Source: Granulicella aggregans (GTDB lineage: Bacteria > Acidobacteriota > Terriglobia > Terriglobales > Acidobacteriaceae). From it: 64,000 nucleotides of DNA. Position 1 is the first letter of the stretch, and each line of letters starts with the position of its first letter. The translations under genes were made by a program, and so were the position numbers. The stretch lies in NCBI RefSeq assembly GCF_014203275.1, contig NZ_JACHIP010000010.1:18630-82629 (forward strand). Reading direction: 5' to 3'. The notes under the pieces were generated by a model. That model was not told the origin of the DNA. It made no database searches and saw only the letters and a list, made by a program, of their open reading frames with translations. Of this stretch, positions 1-9,180 are shown one piece after another.

Positions 1-735
1 CGTACCGGACTTTGTAATGACGTTGATTGCTGCGCCCTCGCTTCGTCCGTTCTCGGCGGAAAAGCGAGCGGCGCTGATCTTGAACTCCTCCACGGCCTCA
101 AGCGGCAACTGCATCACGGCGCCACCCACCGTGTTGTCCTTGTTGTCGACGCCATTGACGGTCGTGTTTGTGTTGCGGCCGCTTGATCCATTCACCGCGT
201 AGACTGCATACCGATTCTTGGTGGGGTCGTAGCTGTCGACCAGCTTTACGCCCGGTGCCAGGATCGCGAGGTTTGCGAAGTCGCGCCCGTTCAGTGGCAA
301 GTCCTGGATCTCTTGCGGCGTAACGTTCGTGCTGCTGTCCGTCTTTTCAGAGTCGACCAGCTGGTTCGTCATAGCGACCTCAACCACGGTACTGACTGAA
401 CCCGGCTTGATCACGATATTGGCCTGGACCGAGGCTCCAACCTGCAGATCCAGCACCTGTGTCGTCGAAGGGCTGAAACCCGTCGCCATGACGCCGACCG
501 TGTACTGGGCTGCGGGAAGCAGATCGAAGCGGTACTCGCCGGCGGTGCCGGTCGAAGTGACGCGCTGCGCGTTGTTGGCCTTGTTTGTTGCGGTCACCGT
601 GGCATTGGCGATCGCAGCCCCCGAAGTATCCGTTACAACACCGGCGATGTTACCGCTAGATGTAGCTTGCCCCATTGCCAGGCTGGTCACGGTCAGAAAT
701 GTGAAGATAAGTGCCAAGGTCGAGCTAAAGCGCAT
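1..735 (-). CDS. TonB-dependent receptor, Oar-like, N-terminal part (cut by window edge)
   Basis: The frame is open from an ATG at 735 to the window edge, giving 245 codons of the N-terminus. The protein starts with a signal peptide (hydrophobic LALIFTFLTVTSLAMGQ). A carboxypeptidase-regulatory-like (CarboxypepD_reg) beta domain follows, with the typical GNIAGVVTDTSGAAIANAT and GEYRFDLLPAAQYTV. The start of a TonB plug comes next (PLNGRDFANLA, VNGVDNKDNTVGG, INVITKSGT). This order is the hallmark of the very large Oar-like outer-membrane receptors that are expanded in Acidobacteriota and are thought to import polymers or large ligands. The barrel lies outside the window, so the substrate cannot be read. 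It is followed upstream by about 900 bp without a gene. Confidence 0.9.
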   Translation of the reverse strand, partial: MRFSSTLALIFTFLTVTSLAMGQATSSGNIAGVVTDTSGAAIANATVTATNKANNAQRVTSTGTAGEYRFDLLPAAQYTVGVMATGFSPSTTQVLDLQVGASVQANIVIKPGSVSTVVEVAMTNQLVDSEKTDSSTNVTPQEIQDLPLNGRDFANLAILAPGVKLVDSYDPTKNRYAVYAVNGSSGRNTNTTVNGVDNKDNTVGGAVMQLPLEAVEEFKISAARFSAENGRSEGAAINVITKSGT

Positions 736-1675
736 GACGCCTCCGGAAGGAAGTACAGTGTTTGCGCAGTCTGAACATGTGTTGCGATCAGCTACGCCTT
801 GCGATTAGTTAATGGCTGTGTAACATCGACCATGTCATAACCGAATTTCCGTGTCAATCACTTTGAGATAGTCCGGTATATCGCGAAAACAGATTTTCCT
901 ATTGCGGCACGCCGTTTTTTGTAGGCGCGCCATCCGTCGATGGCATGACCCCGGCGGGAAAGGACAAGACGCGGCCGGCTCATACTTGCTGTACCCTTAA
1001 GGAACCTCTGATCGGGTCCCACTCGTCTTGCAAATGGCCAGCTTTACTCGTCACAGGCGGTCCTTTTAGGTAGGCCAAGGCTTAACCTCGGCAACAAAAC
1101 CGGCCACAGACGCGGGCTTTAGCCCCTGGGGTATGCCGTTCGCCTTGCATTGCGTCCGTCGCCGCACCCAGGGCGCCGGACTTAGTCAAACCTACCTTAA
1201 CGTTCGGGTGTCTCATCCCATCGCGTCTTCTGCGATGGGTGGAAACGATAATCTCCACGGACCGGGCCATAGCTTGCTCTTCGATTTCACTATAGCCGTA
1301 ACAAGCGGATTACTTCTCCTTAAAGGCCTCTTTCGAGAGCCTGTTACGAACTTGTAGGAGACTACAAAATCCTCACCGCAACAATCGTCATACTGCTTCG
1401 CCCCCCGAGTAGCAGTCCACCGCATGACACAACTCCTCGGTCAACAAATGCAGTCTTGGACCGTTATGCGCCTGCACCACGCGATCGACCTCTCGACCTC
1501 TTCGCCTGTGTTGCCTCGATCCATTGAGACCGCCCTTTGTTTGCGGCAAGCTTAGTTTTTGACGGGCGCGATCCTGGATTCTTGGTCTGATTTGATCTCA
1601 ACGACCCGGATTAGTCCCATCACCCCTGACAACCGGAGTTGTCGTGGGTGATCCTTGCTCGATGCTGGCTTGCAA
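736..1675. other. gene-poor intergenic region with a short hairpin repeat
   Basis: No open frame here has recognisable protein character. The only structure I see is a perfect 8-bp stem, CCCATCGC...GCGATGGG with a 7-nt loop, at 1217-1239, followed by GTGGAAACG. It resembles the CCCATCGC/GCGATGGG hairpin repeats I recall from intergenic DNA of Acidobacteriaceae; that link is from memory and not verified. The region lies between the TonB receptor and a small secreted protein, both on the minus strand, so it should contain the receptor promoter. Confidence 0.5.
1217..1239. repeat. 8-bp stem hairpin (CCCATCGC/GCGATGGG)
   Basis: Perfect inverted repeat CCCATCGC-gtcttct-GCGATGGG. There is no T tract on either side, so it is unlikely to be an intrinsic terminator. 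It is probably an intergenic palindromic (REP-like) element. Confidence 0.45.
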
Positions 1676-2236
1676 TTATCGGGCTGCCTGTCCCCTGACC
1701 ACAACGACGTTGCTTCTGAATCCGGCCGCTTTCCAATAAACGTTGTAGTCGCGTGCCTCGGGGAAGTATTGGCGCAAAGAGAGACCTTTTCCGAATTGGT
1801 AGGTAGTGCCCGGACGGACGATGTCGTATCCGCCTGTAGGTTTTCCACCCATCCATAACTGTCCCCCGGGATCGGGCGCTTGCTTATCATCAATGACCAG
1901 CACCCATGAACTGGTCGCCGAGTCTAGGGTCTCATCAGAGTCATTCATCAACCGAAATGTAAGCGTCTCTAAACGATCATCCCCGTACCAGCCATGCTCC
2001 GCCTTCAGAGTTGCATGAAGACCAGCTTTACTTTCAGAGGACTGTCGTTGCGCGTTCTTTTGAGGTTGGCCGGACAGCTCAACACAGCAGCAACAAGCTA
2101 AAGCGAAGCAAGAAAACAACACAGCTACCCGGTGTTTACGTTCGCAGAGCCCGCTCCTTCCTAGGTGATTGTTTCGCTCGCTCAGTGTACGTCTCGCACC
2201 GATGGCCTGAAAATTTGCTTGCTTCTGACGGGCCAT
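1676..2236 (-). CDS. small exported protein of unknown function
   Basis: 186 codons as read from 2236. The N-terminal 30 or so residues are basic and look non-native. The real start may be internal, just before a hydrophobic stretch with cysteines (VAVLFSCFALACCCC) that looks like a signal or lipoprotein signal peptide. The mature part has a beta-rich composition (ETLTFRLMNDSDETLDSATS, SSWVLVIDDKQAPDPGG, VRPGTTYQFGKGLSLRQYF) resembling an immunoglobulin-like or intracellular-protease-inhibitor-type fold. I do not recognise a family. It stands alone, with a palindromic CTGAAAC-CC-GTTTCAG motif just upstream. Confidence 0.5.
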   Translation of the reverse strand: MARQKQANFQAIGARRTLSERNNHLGRSGLCERKHRVAVLFSCFALACCCCVELSGQPQKNAQRQSSESKAGLHATLKAEHGWYGDDRLETLTFRLMNDSDETLDSATSSWVLVIDDKQAPDPGGQLWMGGKPTGGYDIVRPGTTYQFGKGLSLRQYFPEARDYNVYWKAAGFRSNVVVVRGQAAR

Positions 2237-2263
2237 CCCAAACGTGCCGCAAACCTGTACTCA

Positions 2264-2279
2264 CTGAAACCCGTTTCAG
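2264..2279. promoter_or_regulatory. CTGAAAC-CC-GTTTCAG palindrome, possible operator
   Basis: Perfect 7+2+7 inverted repeat about 30 bp upstream of the apparent start of the minus-strand exported protein. The preceding bases TGTACTCA are shared with the larger palindrome at 10362-10399, so TGTACTCACTGAAAC occurs at both places. It may be a regulator site or the end of a small mobile repeat; the sequence alone does not say which. Confidence 0.4.
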
Positions 2280-2378
2280 ACGAGAACGCTGCTCCGGCTC
2301 TTTGAGATATGAATCCAGAAGTGCTCCTTTCGAGCTGCCCATATTGCCTCCCAACCGCCCAAAGCCATGTGATACACA

Positions 2379-3242
2379 TTAAAACTCGAGGAAGGGGACG
2401 TAGGCCGAGAGAACATCCCACTGAAACATTGGAATGTTGAGAGCGTATTCCAGGGTGAGATGGAACAGTAGGCCACAGACCAGAACAGGTTTTCGAAACC
2501 TTCTAAACCAAACGAGACATGGAAAGAGAAGCTCAAAGGCCAGAGCGCCCCAACTACCGAACCGTAACAGCCACACGTTATAAAAAAGCTGCGGAATTGG
2601 AAACTGGCGGACTTCTCTAAGGTGCAGCACGTAGAAGAGGGCAGATCCATCCCACCACGTGCTGCCCTTTGCCTTCCACCAAAACGAAGCCAGATACAGT
2701 ATGGCGAGTTGGCACTGAATGAGGCGGAGCGGCCAAGGAGAGATAAGGCGCGTCGACTGACGCCCCGATGGCGTTCGAATTGATCGCAGCCAATTGTCCA
2801 CGGAAAAAACGGCACCGGACGAGGCAAAAACCATAAAGAAGCCCGCACTGCGCAGGAACGTATCCCCACCATGGAGGATCAGCGGTATTCGTTGATTAAG
2901 AGTGTTGAGCCCGAGGAACACAATGATGCTACTGATCCGCGTGCCGAGACCTAGCACAAGCGTCGCGGAGGCTGTGAGGAAGAGCCAATAGAGACCTGCA
3001 ACCCAATTGTCCTGCGGGAAGATTGCGAACAGGTCGAGACGGAATCCGCTCTCCGCTTGATCGATGGTCGCCATGCTGATCCATCCGTGAACGCCGAACC
3101 AATTCAACCAATCGGCATGGAGCAGCAGAAGCGTCGCACAGACGCAAAGGCCAAACAGCACTCGAAATACAGCGGCCGGCCAAGGCGAGACGGGCTTAAA
3201 AAAGAACTCTCTCAATGAAGTCCCTAGGGTCGTGGCCGTCAT
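2379..3242 (-). CDS. HTTM domain integral membrane protein
   Basis: 287 residues with several membrane helices (FRVLFGLCVCATLLLL, GLYWLFLTASATLVLGLGT, ISSIIVFLGLNTL, LRLIQCQLAILYLASFWWK). The N-terminal SPWPAAVFRVLFGL with LHADWLNWFGVHGWIS is typical of HTTM (horizontally transferred transmembrane) proteins, related to the membrane part of vitamin-K-dependent gamma-carboxylases. The bacterial function is unknown. Its start overlaps the stop of the upstream gene by 4 bp (3239-3242), so the two are translationally coupled and probably work as a pair. Confidence 0.8.
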   Translation of the reverse strand: MTATTLGTSLREFFFKPVSPWPAAVFRVLFGLCVCATLLLLHADWLNWFGVHGWISMATIDQAESGFRLDLFAIFPQDNWVAGLYWLFLTASATLVLGLGTRISSIIVFLGLNTLNQRIPLILHGGDTFLRSAGFFMVFASSGAVFSVDNWLRSIRTPSGRQSTRLISPWPLRLIQCQLAILYLASFWWKAKGSTWWDGSALFYVLHLREVRQFPIPQLFYNVWLLRFGSWGALAFELLFPCLVWFRRFRKPVLVCGLLFHLTLEYALNIPMFQWDVLSAYVPFLEF

Positions 3243-3814
3243 TGCAGATCCTCGGGTTGAACGCGTACCCCGCCGAGTATGGTCGACTTGGCCGCGAGAT
3301 CGTCTCCGACCGCACCTTTCTTCGGATCGATTGGTGACTCGTATTTAATTAAGATGACCCTTTCTGGCGGATCTACTGGATCTGCATATAGGCGTGCCAC
3401 AGCTCTCTCTACGTCCGGCCAGAGGCCTGAACAATCGCTGCAGAGGAGACTCTCGCCGAACTTCCGATAGCGCTCTTTGCGGTAACGCTCCGTAAGTGGC
3501 AGCTGCTCCATGCGAGGAAAGGAATAGAGCTTGTACTGGCCACTTTTAGTGACGACGATAGCTTGGAAGAATTGTTCAGCTGACTTCGGGTCTGGGGCAA
3601 ACATATCCCACGTCTCAGTCATACCGATACACCGCATGTAAGGTGCGACCAGAGAACGCGCCGCACGTAAAGGCGCGATGTCGATAGGTATGGCGAAGAG
3701 AAGAAGGACAGTGATGTGAAAAGTGATAAATGCAGCGATGATCTTCGTGCGGAGAGAGCTGTTTCCGGATCTCTCATCGCGGCCCTGTTTTCCGCATATC
3801 TGCTTGATGAACAT
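3239..3814 (-). CDS. HTTM-partner protein, single-pass, periplasmic C-terminus
   Basis: The ATG at 3814 is chosen because it precedes a basic stretch and one clear membrane helix (IIAAFITFHITVLLLFAIP). An upstream TTG at 3850 would lengthen it by 12 residues. The rest (about 130 residues) is soluble and contains MTETWDMFAPDPKSAEQFF. In my recollection the WDMFAPDP motif is characteristic of the small proteins found beside HTTM genes. It ends inside the start of the HTTM gene with a 4-bp overlap, forming a two-gene operon. The role is unknown. Confidence 0.75.
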   Translation of the reverse strand: MFIKQICGKQGRDERSGNSSLRTKIIAAFITFHITVLLLFAIPIDIAPLRAARSLVAPYMRCIGMTETWDMFAPDPKSAEQFFQAIVVTKSGQYKLYSFPRMEQLPLTERYRKERYRKFGESLLCSDCSGLWPDVERAVARLYADPVDPPERVILIKYESPIDPKKGAVGDDLAAKSTILGGVRVQPEDLQ

Positions 3815-3921
3815 TCTGTCTCGCGCAACCCTGTAATGCACCAGGAACAAGGCGATTAGGGTTGCCGCCGCGATTGCCCAACGGCGGATTTAGAACTTTA
3901 TTAGTGACTCGGAAAGGCCTG

Positions 3922-4566
3922 TCAGAACCTGAAATAGGCGCCAATCACGGGCTCGGCTGTATGTACAAACTGCCCTGAAGAGGAAAATCCTTTCGCCAAC
4001 TGGGCAGCTTTATACACATTCCCGCGATACTGGAATCTCAATCCAAGATGCGGTAGTACCCCATAATCCAAGCCGCCTCCGTACACCAACACGCCCTTGG
4101 CTTGCGTTTGAGTTGATGTCGTTTCATTGCCACCCGTTGATACAGAGGCGCTCGGCACGTTCAGAAGTACCCCGCCACCCGCCAGCACAAACGGGCGAAG
4201 ATTCAGCAGTTTGAATGACGCCAGCCAGTCTGCCGTAATCTCATGCGCATTCCCGGGTACGTGAGTGGAGAACCTGTAACCAATGTTCCCACAAGGCGCT
4301 CCGCACGTTACAAGCGAGTCGGAGGTGTAACTTTGGTTCGCCCGGTTGAAGGCATACGTTGCTTCAAACCCCACCAATGGGTTTTTGATATGCCGCACCT
4401 CAAACAATGCGCCCGCAGCGTTCGAAGGGCTCTGAGTTACTCCATTGCCGTCGCTCTTTGCGGTGAATGCTCCATAGACACTGGCGGTCACATCTGTCTG
4501 CGCCCGCGCTACACCCGCCGTAGATACTACGGCACCAAGAACTAACAACATCAACCCTTTGCGCAT
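3922..4566 (-). CDS. outer-membrane beta-barrel protein (porin/OmpA-barrel type)
   Basis: The ATG at 4566 directly starts a signal peptide (MRKGLMLLVLGAVVSTAGVARAQ) and is preferred over an upstream frame extension to 4638. The mature protein of about 190 residues alternates polar and hydrophobic residues (TASVYGAFTAKSDG, ITADWLASFKLL, GVLVYGGGLDYGVLPHLGLR). It ends in a terminal aromatic strand, PVIGAYFRF, with C-terminal Phe as required for BAM-mediated insertion. This fits the small 8-strand beta-barrel family (outer-membrane protein beta-barrel domain) common in Acidobacteriota. The ligand is unknown. It is monocistronic. Confidence 0.75.
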   Translation of the reverse strand: MRKGLMLLVLGAVVSTAGVARAQTDVTASVYGAFTAKSDGNGVTQSPSNAAGALFEVRHIKNPLVGFEATYAFNRANQSYTSDSLVTCGAPCGNIGYRFSTHVPGNAHEITADWLASFKLLNLRPFVLAGGGVLLNVPSASVSTGGNETTSTQTQAKGVLVYGGGLDYGVLPHLGLRFQYRGNVYKAAQLAKGFSSSGQFVHTAEPVIGAYFRF

Positions 4567-5343
4567 GTCACCGCTCTCCAAAAGTCGCTGCGCTCGCAGC
4601 CCATATAGCGTTGTACTTGTCGGACGGCGATCAGCCACATCCGTTATCCACCGTGAACCTTTTTGAACACTCTAAATCGTGACGGTCGAATGGTTTGGGT
4701 CCTAGGGTGTAGTTTTCAAAGTTACCTGTCGTAGGCTTTCAGAGCTATTTGCCGTGAGCTCACTTCATGTTGGAACTAACCGAGCTTCGGAGGAACCGCG
4801 CGCCAGCAGGCCATGGCGAAGTTCCACCTGGTAGAGCCGCATCTCGTGCATGGTCAAAGACTCCGCCAGCCACGGCCGTTCCGCCATCAGAGCAAAACCT
4901 ACCTCAGTGGCTAGCGCACCCCAAACATCCGCCAGACGGATCGGTTGGGCACGAATTTCGACCCCTTGCCAGGAGCGAAATGCAATATTTGCTCGAAGCA
5001 GGATGGACCCCATCGGGAGTCAATCTTCCGGAAAGCCTCTCAAAGCCGACGTCGTGCGGCGATCATTCGCCCGACCGGCGGAAACTTCCGGCCACCTAAC
5101 AGGCTGCTCACTCAGATGTAAGTGTGCTGAGGCTCAATGACGCTCAGACCATCTCACCGGCATCGCGGACGCTGCTCACGAGAGTCTCGTCATCGGACAA
5201 GCGTAACCAGAAACCCCCTCGCTACGACAGATATCGCCTGAAATCTACGACAAATAGCTTTCACAACAACACGCAACTCCTCACAGGTTGTCCTCGTGAC
5301 AGCGTTGTTGGTCTGCCTCTTTGACGGTTGAGTTGGCCCATAT
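4567..5343. other. about 780 bp with no supported gene
   Basis: Open frames exist on both strands, but none shows a domain, a signal peptide or a convincing ribosome-binding site. They change character along their length. I treat this as intergenic DNA, possibly with eroded gene pieces. It should include the promoter of the outer-membrane barrel gene and the 3' region of the GH27 gene. Confidence 0.5.
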
Positions 5344-7881
5344 TCATTTTGCCGAAACAGGCCCGATAGCGTTTCCCACGACCGCGCCCTTATCGGACGA
5401 GAACACGATCATTGCGTTGAAACGAGCATCTGAAGAGCAGTCCGAGAAGTCGAGCGGAACGGACACAGAACGATGCTCGTGCCGAGGTATATCTCCGACG
5501 TTTAGCGGCAAGTTTTCAATGACTTTCGGCTGGCAAGCCTCCTGGCCGCTCGCCTGGGTGAGTGACAGAAGGTTGATTTGAGCCCCGTGCGCTATCTCTT
5601 CCCCGGTATTCACGATATCCAGCTTCCAAACTCGCTTACTACCCTCTCCATAGGTCGATACGAGCGAAGTTGTGAGCGAAGTTGGCCCCAGTGGCGACTC
5701 TAGAGCTATGCGGTCAAGTGCCGGAGCCTCTGCGTCACGGCTCCCAAATTGGATTTTGTTCTTGCCGCCCTTGAGGACAACCGGAATCACGGTGCTGGTA
5801 GGCAGACTCGAAGTAGACCCGGTGAGGTTCAACACTATCTCTTTTCCGTCATTGATCTGCATGAACAAAGAGTGTTGGCCGGTGGTGATGTAATCCACTT
5901 CCAGCTCGTACGATCCTGCGCCGGCTGCGGAGACATCCGTAAAAGTCACGGTATTGTCTGCGCTCTGATCGAGGCTAGCGACCTTCGAGCCACCTGAGCA
6001 GTATTGGCAAAGGGTTGTGTATTCTGTACCGCCCAGTTCAGCGGTCTCAGCTTCATACGCTTTAATACTTGGCGGGAGAGCGAAACCCTGCCCGATGACG
6101 GAAATTCGATCGAGATCCGGTGCAGCGTTGAAAGGATTGCCAAACTGAATCCGGTTGTAACCGGCCTGGAGTTTGACCGGTACCGTTGTGCTGGATGGTT
6201 GGTTGAAACTTGAGCCCCCAAATTTCAAAGGCGTTAGGGGCTCACCGTTCACTTGGAAGAAAAGGTCCCTTGGACCGCTTGTAGCGGGAGCGATCTCCAT
6301 GCGATAGGTGCCGGGCTGATCGACGTAGACGTTGTTGAAAGTCAGCGTATTGTTAGCATCCAGTCCAAGCCTCATTGCCTTGTTAGCACCTGAGCACGAT
6401 TGACAGGTCGAGAAGACTGTACGGCCATTAGAGACAGCTGCTTCCGCCTCGTAGCTTTGGGCCAACTCGCGCTCGACTTGGCCCTTCGTTGTGACCTTCA
6501 AAAGCCGAACCCCATGACCCAGGACGTCAGCGGTGAACTTCTCAACCAGCGGGCCTAGATCCTTATGGGCCCACACGTCCCGCACACTCGGTGCCTGCTC
6601 AAATCCTAGATTGCTCCACTTTATGGTGACGGGAGCAGGAGAGGCGTTCAGGTTGAAGAGGGCAACATAGAAACCTCCGTCCCCCGCATCGCTAACCCAC
6701 ACCGGGGTCATCCCACCGGCCACTTGATTTGCCGGGTGTCCTGCTTGATCGACGGCGATAACTTCGTCGTTCGTGACGAGATCCATTCCGATGCTATCAA
6801 TGGTTGTGAGATCGCCACCCAGATACATCGGGGCGTTTGCCATTGCCCACAATGTGATTGCCGATTGTTGCTCGGTTGACGTCAATCCACTTACGACTGA
6901 GTTCCCTACGACCAGCGGCCCAAGGTCATTCCAACCAGCCAGATAATTTGCATGGTTTTGCCAAGGGAGGAGGTCGTAGAATCGCTGAGATGTCAACGCC
7001 CAATTGGTGATCGAAGAGCAGGTTCCCTTGCATTCGATATCGGCACCAATTCGGCGAGCGTTCGAATATTGCTCCCAGGTGCCCACGTAATCCTGATCCA
7101 GCGACGATGACAACGTCAGCCACATAGGGTGACCGTTCTTCGCCGCGGCTTTACCCCAGGCCGCAACCTCAAGCCGGTTATCGAGAGAGACATTTGAGAC
7201 CGAGGGGCCCACTGCATCGAGCCGGATGAAGTCCACGCCCCAGGATGCAAACAAAGCGACGATCGAATCAACGTACTCTTGAGAACCCGCTTTCGTGAAG
7301 TCGATTTTGTAGTTGCTCAGGGAGCCGTCAGAGCTTGAAGAAGCCGCGCTGTCTCCTGAAGTGTACGGAACAGCCAGTATGTCTTTGATGTGATAAGCCG
7401 TATCAAGAATTTGATAGTTGGTCTTTGCAGCTTCCTTCGGTACTCCCGGTGTCCAATAGATACCGGCCTTTTGTCCGTTCTGATGTATGTGAGAGATCAG
7501 TGAAGCAATGTCGGGAAACAACCCTGTGTTCGCGGTCGGGCGACCGTACCCATCGAAACTTGCCTGCCATCCGGCATCGATGTTGACATAGTTGTATCCA
7601 TGCGACTGCAAGCCGGAAGACTCAAGCAAATCGGATTGGGCCGCTATGTTCGCTTGAGTCAAGAAGCCGCTCGACACCGTCTGCTGGCTGAAACTGCTCC
7701 ACCCTAAGTACGGTTTCTCCGCGACGCCAACCGATTGAGCGCGAGCAAATGAAATGGATACGGCGAGCTGCAAAACCGCCAACGCGGAAAGAGATCCGAG
7801 TGTGCCGATTCTTTTAGATGTCTCTGTGACTACTGGCCTAACGCGGTATGGTCTTAGGAAATGCAAAATATCTTGACGCAT
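5344..7881 (-). CDS. secreted GH27 alpha-galactosidase-like enzyme with tandem CBM35/CBM6-like domains
   Basis: 845 residues. Residues 1-50 are a long signal peptide (ending SISFARAQS). The glycoside hydrolase family 27 barrel is at about 58-390: PYLGWSSFS start, NIDAGWQ, WGVDFIRLD carrying the expected nucleophile Asp, RRIGADIE with the expected acid/base Asp, and GWNDLGPLVVGN. A short beta domain follows. Two homologous modules of about 120 residues begin YEAEAAVSNGRT and YEAETAELGGTE and each ends in a variant of NxIQFG...LDRI; these are CBM35/CBM6-like. The C-terminal about 110 residues look like a NEW3/alpha-galactosidase-associated beta domain. It likely removes alpha-galactose or a related sugar from plant polysaccharide in the periplasm or outside the cell. 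Confidence 0.87.
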   Translation of the reverse strand: MRQDILHFLRPYRVRPVVTETSKRIGTLGSLSALAVLQLAVSISFARAQSVGVAEKPYLGWSSFSQQTVSSGFLTQANIAAQSDLLESSGLQSHGYNYVNIDAGWQASFDGYGRPTANTGLFPDIASLISHIHQNGQKAGIYWTPGVPKEAAKTNYQILDTAYHIKDILAVPYTSGDSAASSSSDGSLSNYKIDFTKAGSQEYVDSIVALFASWGVDFIRLDAVGPSVSNVSLDNRLEVAAWGKAAAKNGHPMWLTLSSSLDQDYVGTWEQYSNARRIGADIECKGTCSSITNWALTSQRFYDLLPWQNHANYLAGWNDLGPLVVGNSVVSGLTSTEQQSAITLWAMANAPMYLGGDLTTIDSIGMDLVTNDEVIAVDQAGHPANQVAGGMTPVWVSDAGDGGFYVALFNLNASPAPVTIKWSNLGFEQAPSVRDVWAHKDLGPLVEKFTADVLGHGVRLLKVTTKGQVERELAQSYEAEAAVSNGRTVFSTCQSCSGANKAMRLGLDANNTLTFNNVYVDQPGTYRMEIAPATSGPRDLFFQVNGEPLTPLKFGGSSFNQPSSTTVPVKLQAGYNRIQFGNPFNAAPDLDRISVIGQGFALPPSIKAYEAETAELGGTEYTTLCQYCSGGSKVASLDQSADNTVTFTDVSAAGAGSYELEVDYITTGQHSLFMQINDGKEIVLNLTGSTSSLPTSTVIPVVLKGGKNKIQFGSRDAEAPALDRIALESPLGPTSLTTSLVSTYGEGSKRVWKLDIVNTGEEIAHGAQINLLSLTQASGQEACQPKVIENLPLNVGDIPRHEHRSVSVPLDFSDCSSDARFNAMIVFSSDKGAVVGNAIGPVSAK

Positions 7882-8276
7882 CGTTGCCTCTAAATGCTTC
7901 TCTGAGTGGTGTTTTGAGCAACTTGCTACTTGTAGGAATTTACCAATACGCCGACATAGCCATGCTGAAGTTTATGTATACAAAGGTTGGGATTCGCTTT
8001 AAGAGTAAGGGCGAAGTTTAGACGTGCTCCTCTGTTGAGCGTAAGCGATCATTTCGACAGGGCTCTGCGATTTCGCAATATTTACAACCAAAGTGGGACC
8101 GTCCGAAGTCCCACTTGCTCTTCTTTCCCAATCCGGATATGGCCCATTTTGGGGTGAACCTAACATTGACACTGGTGGCGAATTCAGCGGACGAGGAATC
8201 AACCGTGGTGCGGGAGATGATTCTCTGCGTGCGATGAGCGTCTGTCCGCTGAAGATTCAACCATGTCCCTCAAACC
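7882..8276. other. intergenic region with hairpin and genome-repeat-like sequence
   Basis: A perfect 9-bp stem AAGTGGGAC/GTCCCACTT lies at 8091-8116 with an 8-nt loop. The minus strand spells NVRFTPKWAI in one frame; I recall this kind of spurious peptide from dispersed intergenic repeats in several soil bacteria. I see no gene. The promoter of the GH27 gene should be in 7882-7990. Confidence 0.4.
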
Positions 8277-8789
8277 TCAAGAAGACTTCCGTGTTCCGGA
8301 GGAAACGAGCTTAATGTTCGCGTCTTCAAGCACCTTCTGAACCCGGTTCCGTTCCCTCGAGTTCTCCCCGATGAGCTGCCTGCGACGACGCGTGAGGTCT
8401 CGTAGTTCACGAATCGCCAACGGAGGGATGAAGCTTGGCCGGATCATGCCGTGGCGAAGGAGATGAGCCAGCCAGCGGCTATCGTTTGGGTCGGTCTTGT
8501 GTCCGCGCCTGTTCTGCACGTCCGCAGCGTTCGCCAGGATCACACGGACGTGCGCCTCAAGCAGGTTGAAGACCGGCTTCCAGTAGCTGCCGGTGCTCTC
8601 CATCACGGCGTGAGTGCAGCCTTCGGCGACCAGCCATTCGGAAAGCCGTTGAAGCTCGCTCACAATCGTGCCGAACTTCTTGATCTGCGTGTGGGGTTCG
8701 TCTCTTGCGCCACCAGTCATAACGCAGACCACGACGAACTTCTTGCCAACATCGATGCCGGCGCATCGTTCAAGGATAGCTTCGATCAT
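8277..8789 (-). pseudogene. IS110-family transposase, N-terminal half only
   Basis: The N-terminal DEDD catalytic domain of an IS110 transposase is clear: AGIDVGKKFVVVCV carries the first Asp, HAVMESTGSYWKP carries the Glu, and HKTDPNDSRWLAHLLRHG carries the DxxD pair. Intact IS110 transposases are about 340-420 residues with a C-terminal transposase_20 (serine) domain. Here the protein stops after about 170 residues, shortly after VQKVLEDANIKL, and no C-terminal half follows. The element is therefore 3'-truncated and inactive. The upstream flank 8790-9000 probably still holds one IS end. Confidence 0.85.
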
Positions 8790-9180
8790 CTACTTCTCCA
8801 GGGCGGACAAGCAGCCGGCGGCGGCTTGGGCATATTGTTCTACGGGCTCAGAAGAGGCACCAGTCAGGTGTACGTGAGCCGCCGGCGGGTCAGATTATCA
8901 TTCGGGGTCGAACCTCCAATAAGTCCGCGACCCTTTACCTGTTCGCCCCTGAAGTCTCCACCACCCCACGCCTAAGGTCAACGGAAACCCTTCTCATCCT
9001 CAGGTGCGGCCGCTTCGCGGCCATCGCTGATTATCATGCGCGAAACTCCGACGAAGGCTGTCGCAGAAACGGGCTTCTCTTCTTTGCTTTAGATTGAACG
9101 AATGGGTCCACTCTGTCGATAAATAAAAAGGCTCTTTACCATTTGAGACGAGGATGTTCCTTTGGCCCACGGAGTTTGAC

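Noticed and set aside
4567..5343. Possible genes in both strands
   Set aside because: No protein-like pattern; frames change character.
8018..8260. Minus-strand open frame with NVRFTPKWAI
   Set aside because: This peptide type appears in spurious frames of dispersed intergenic repeats; no start signal or domain.
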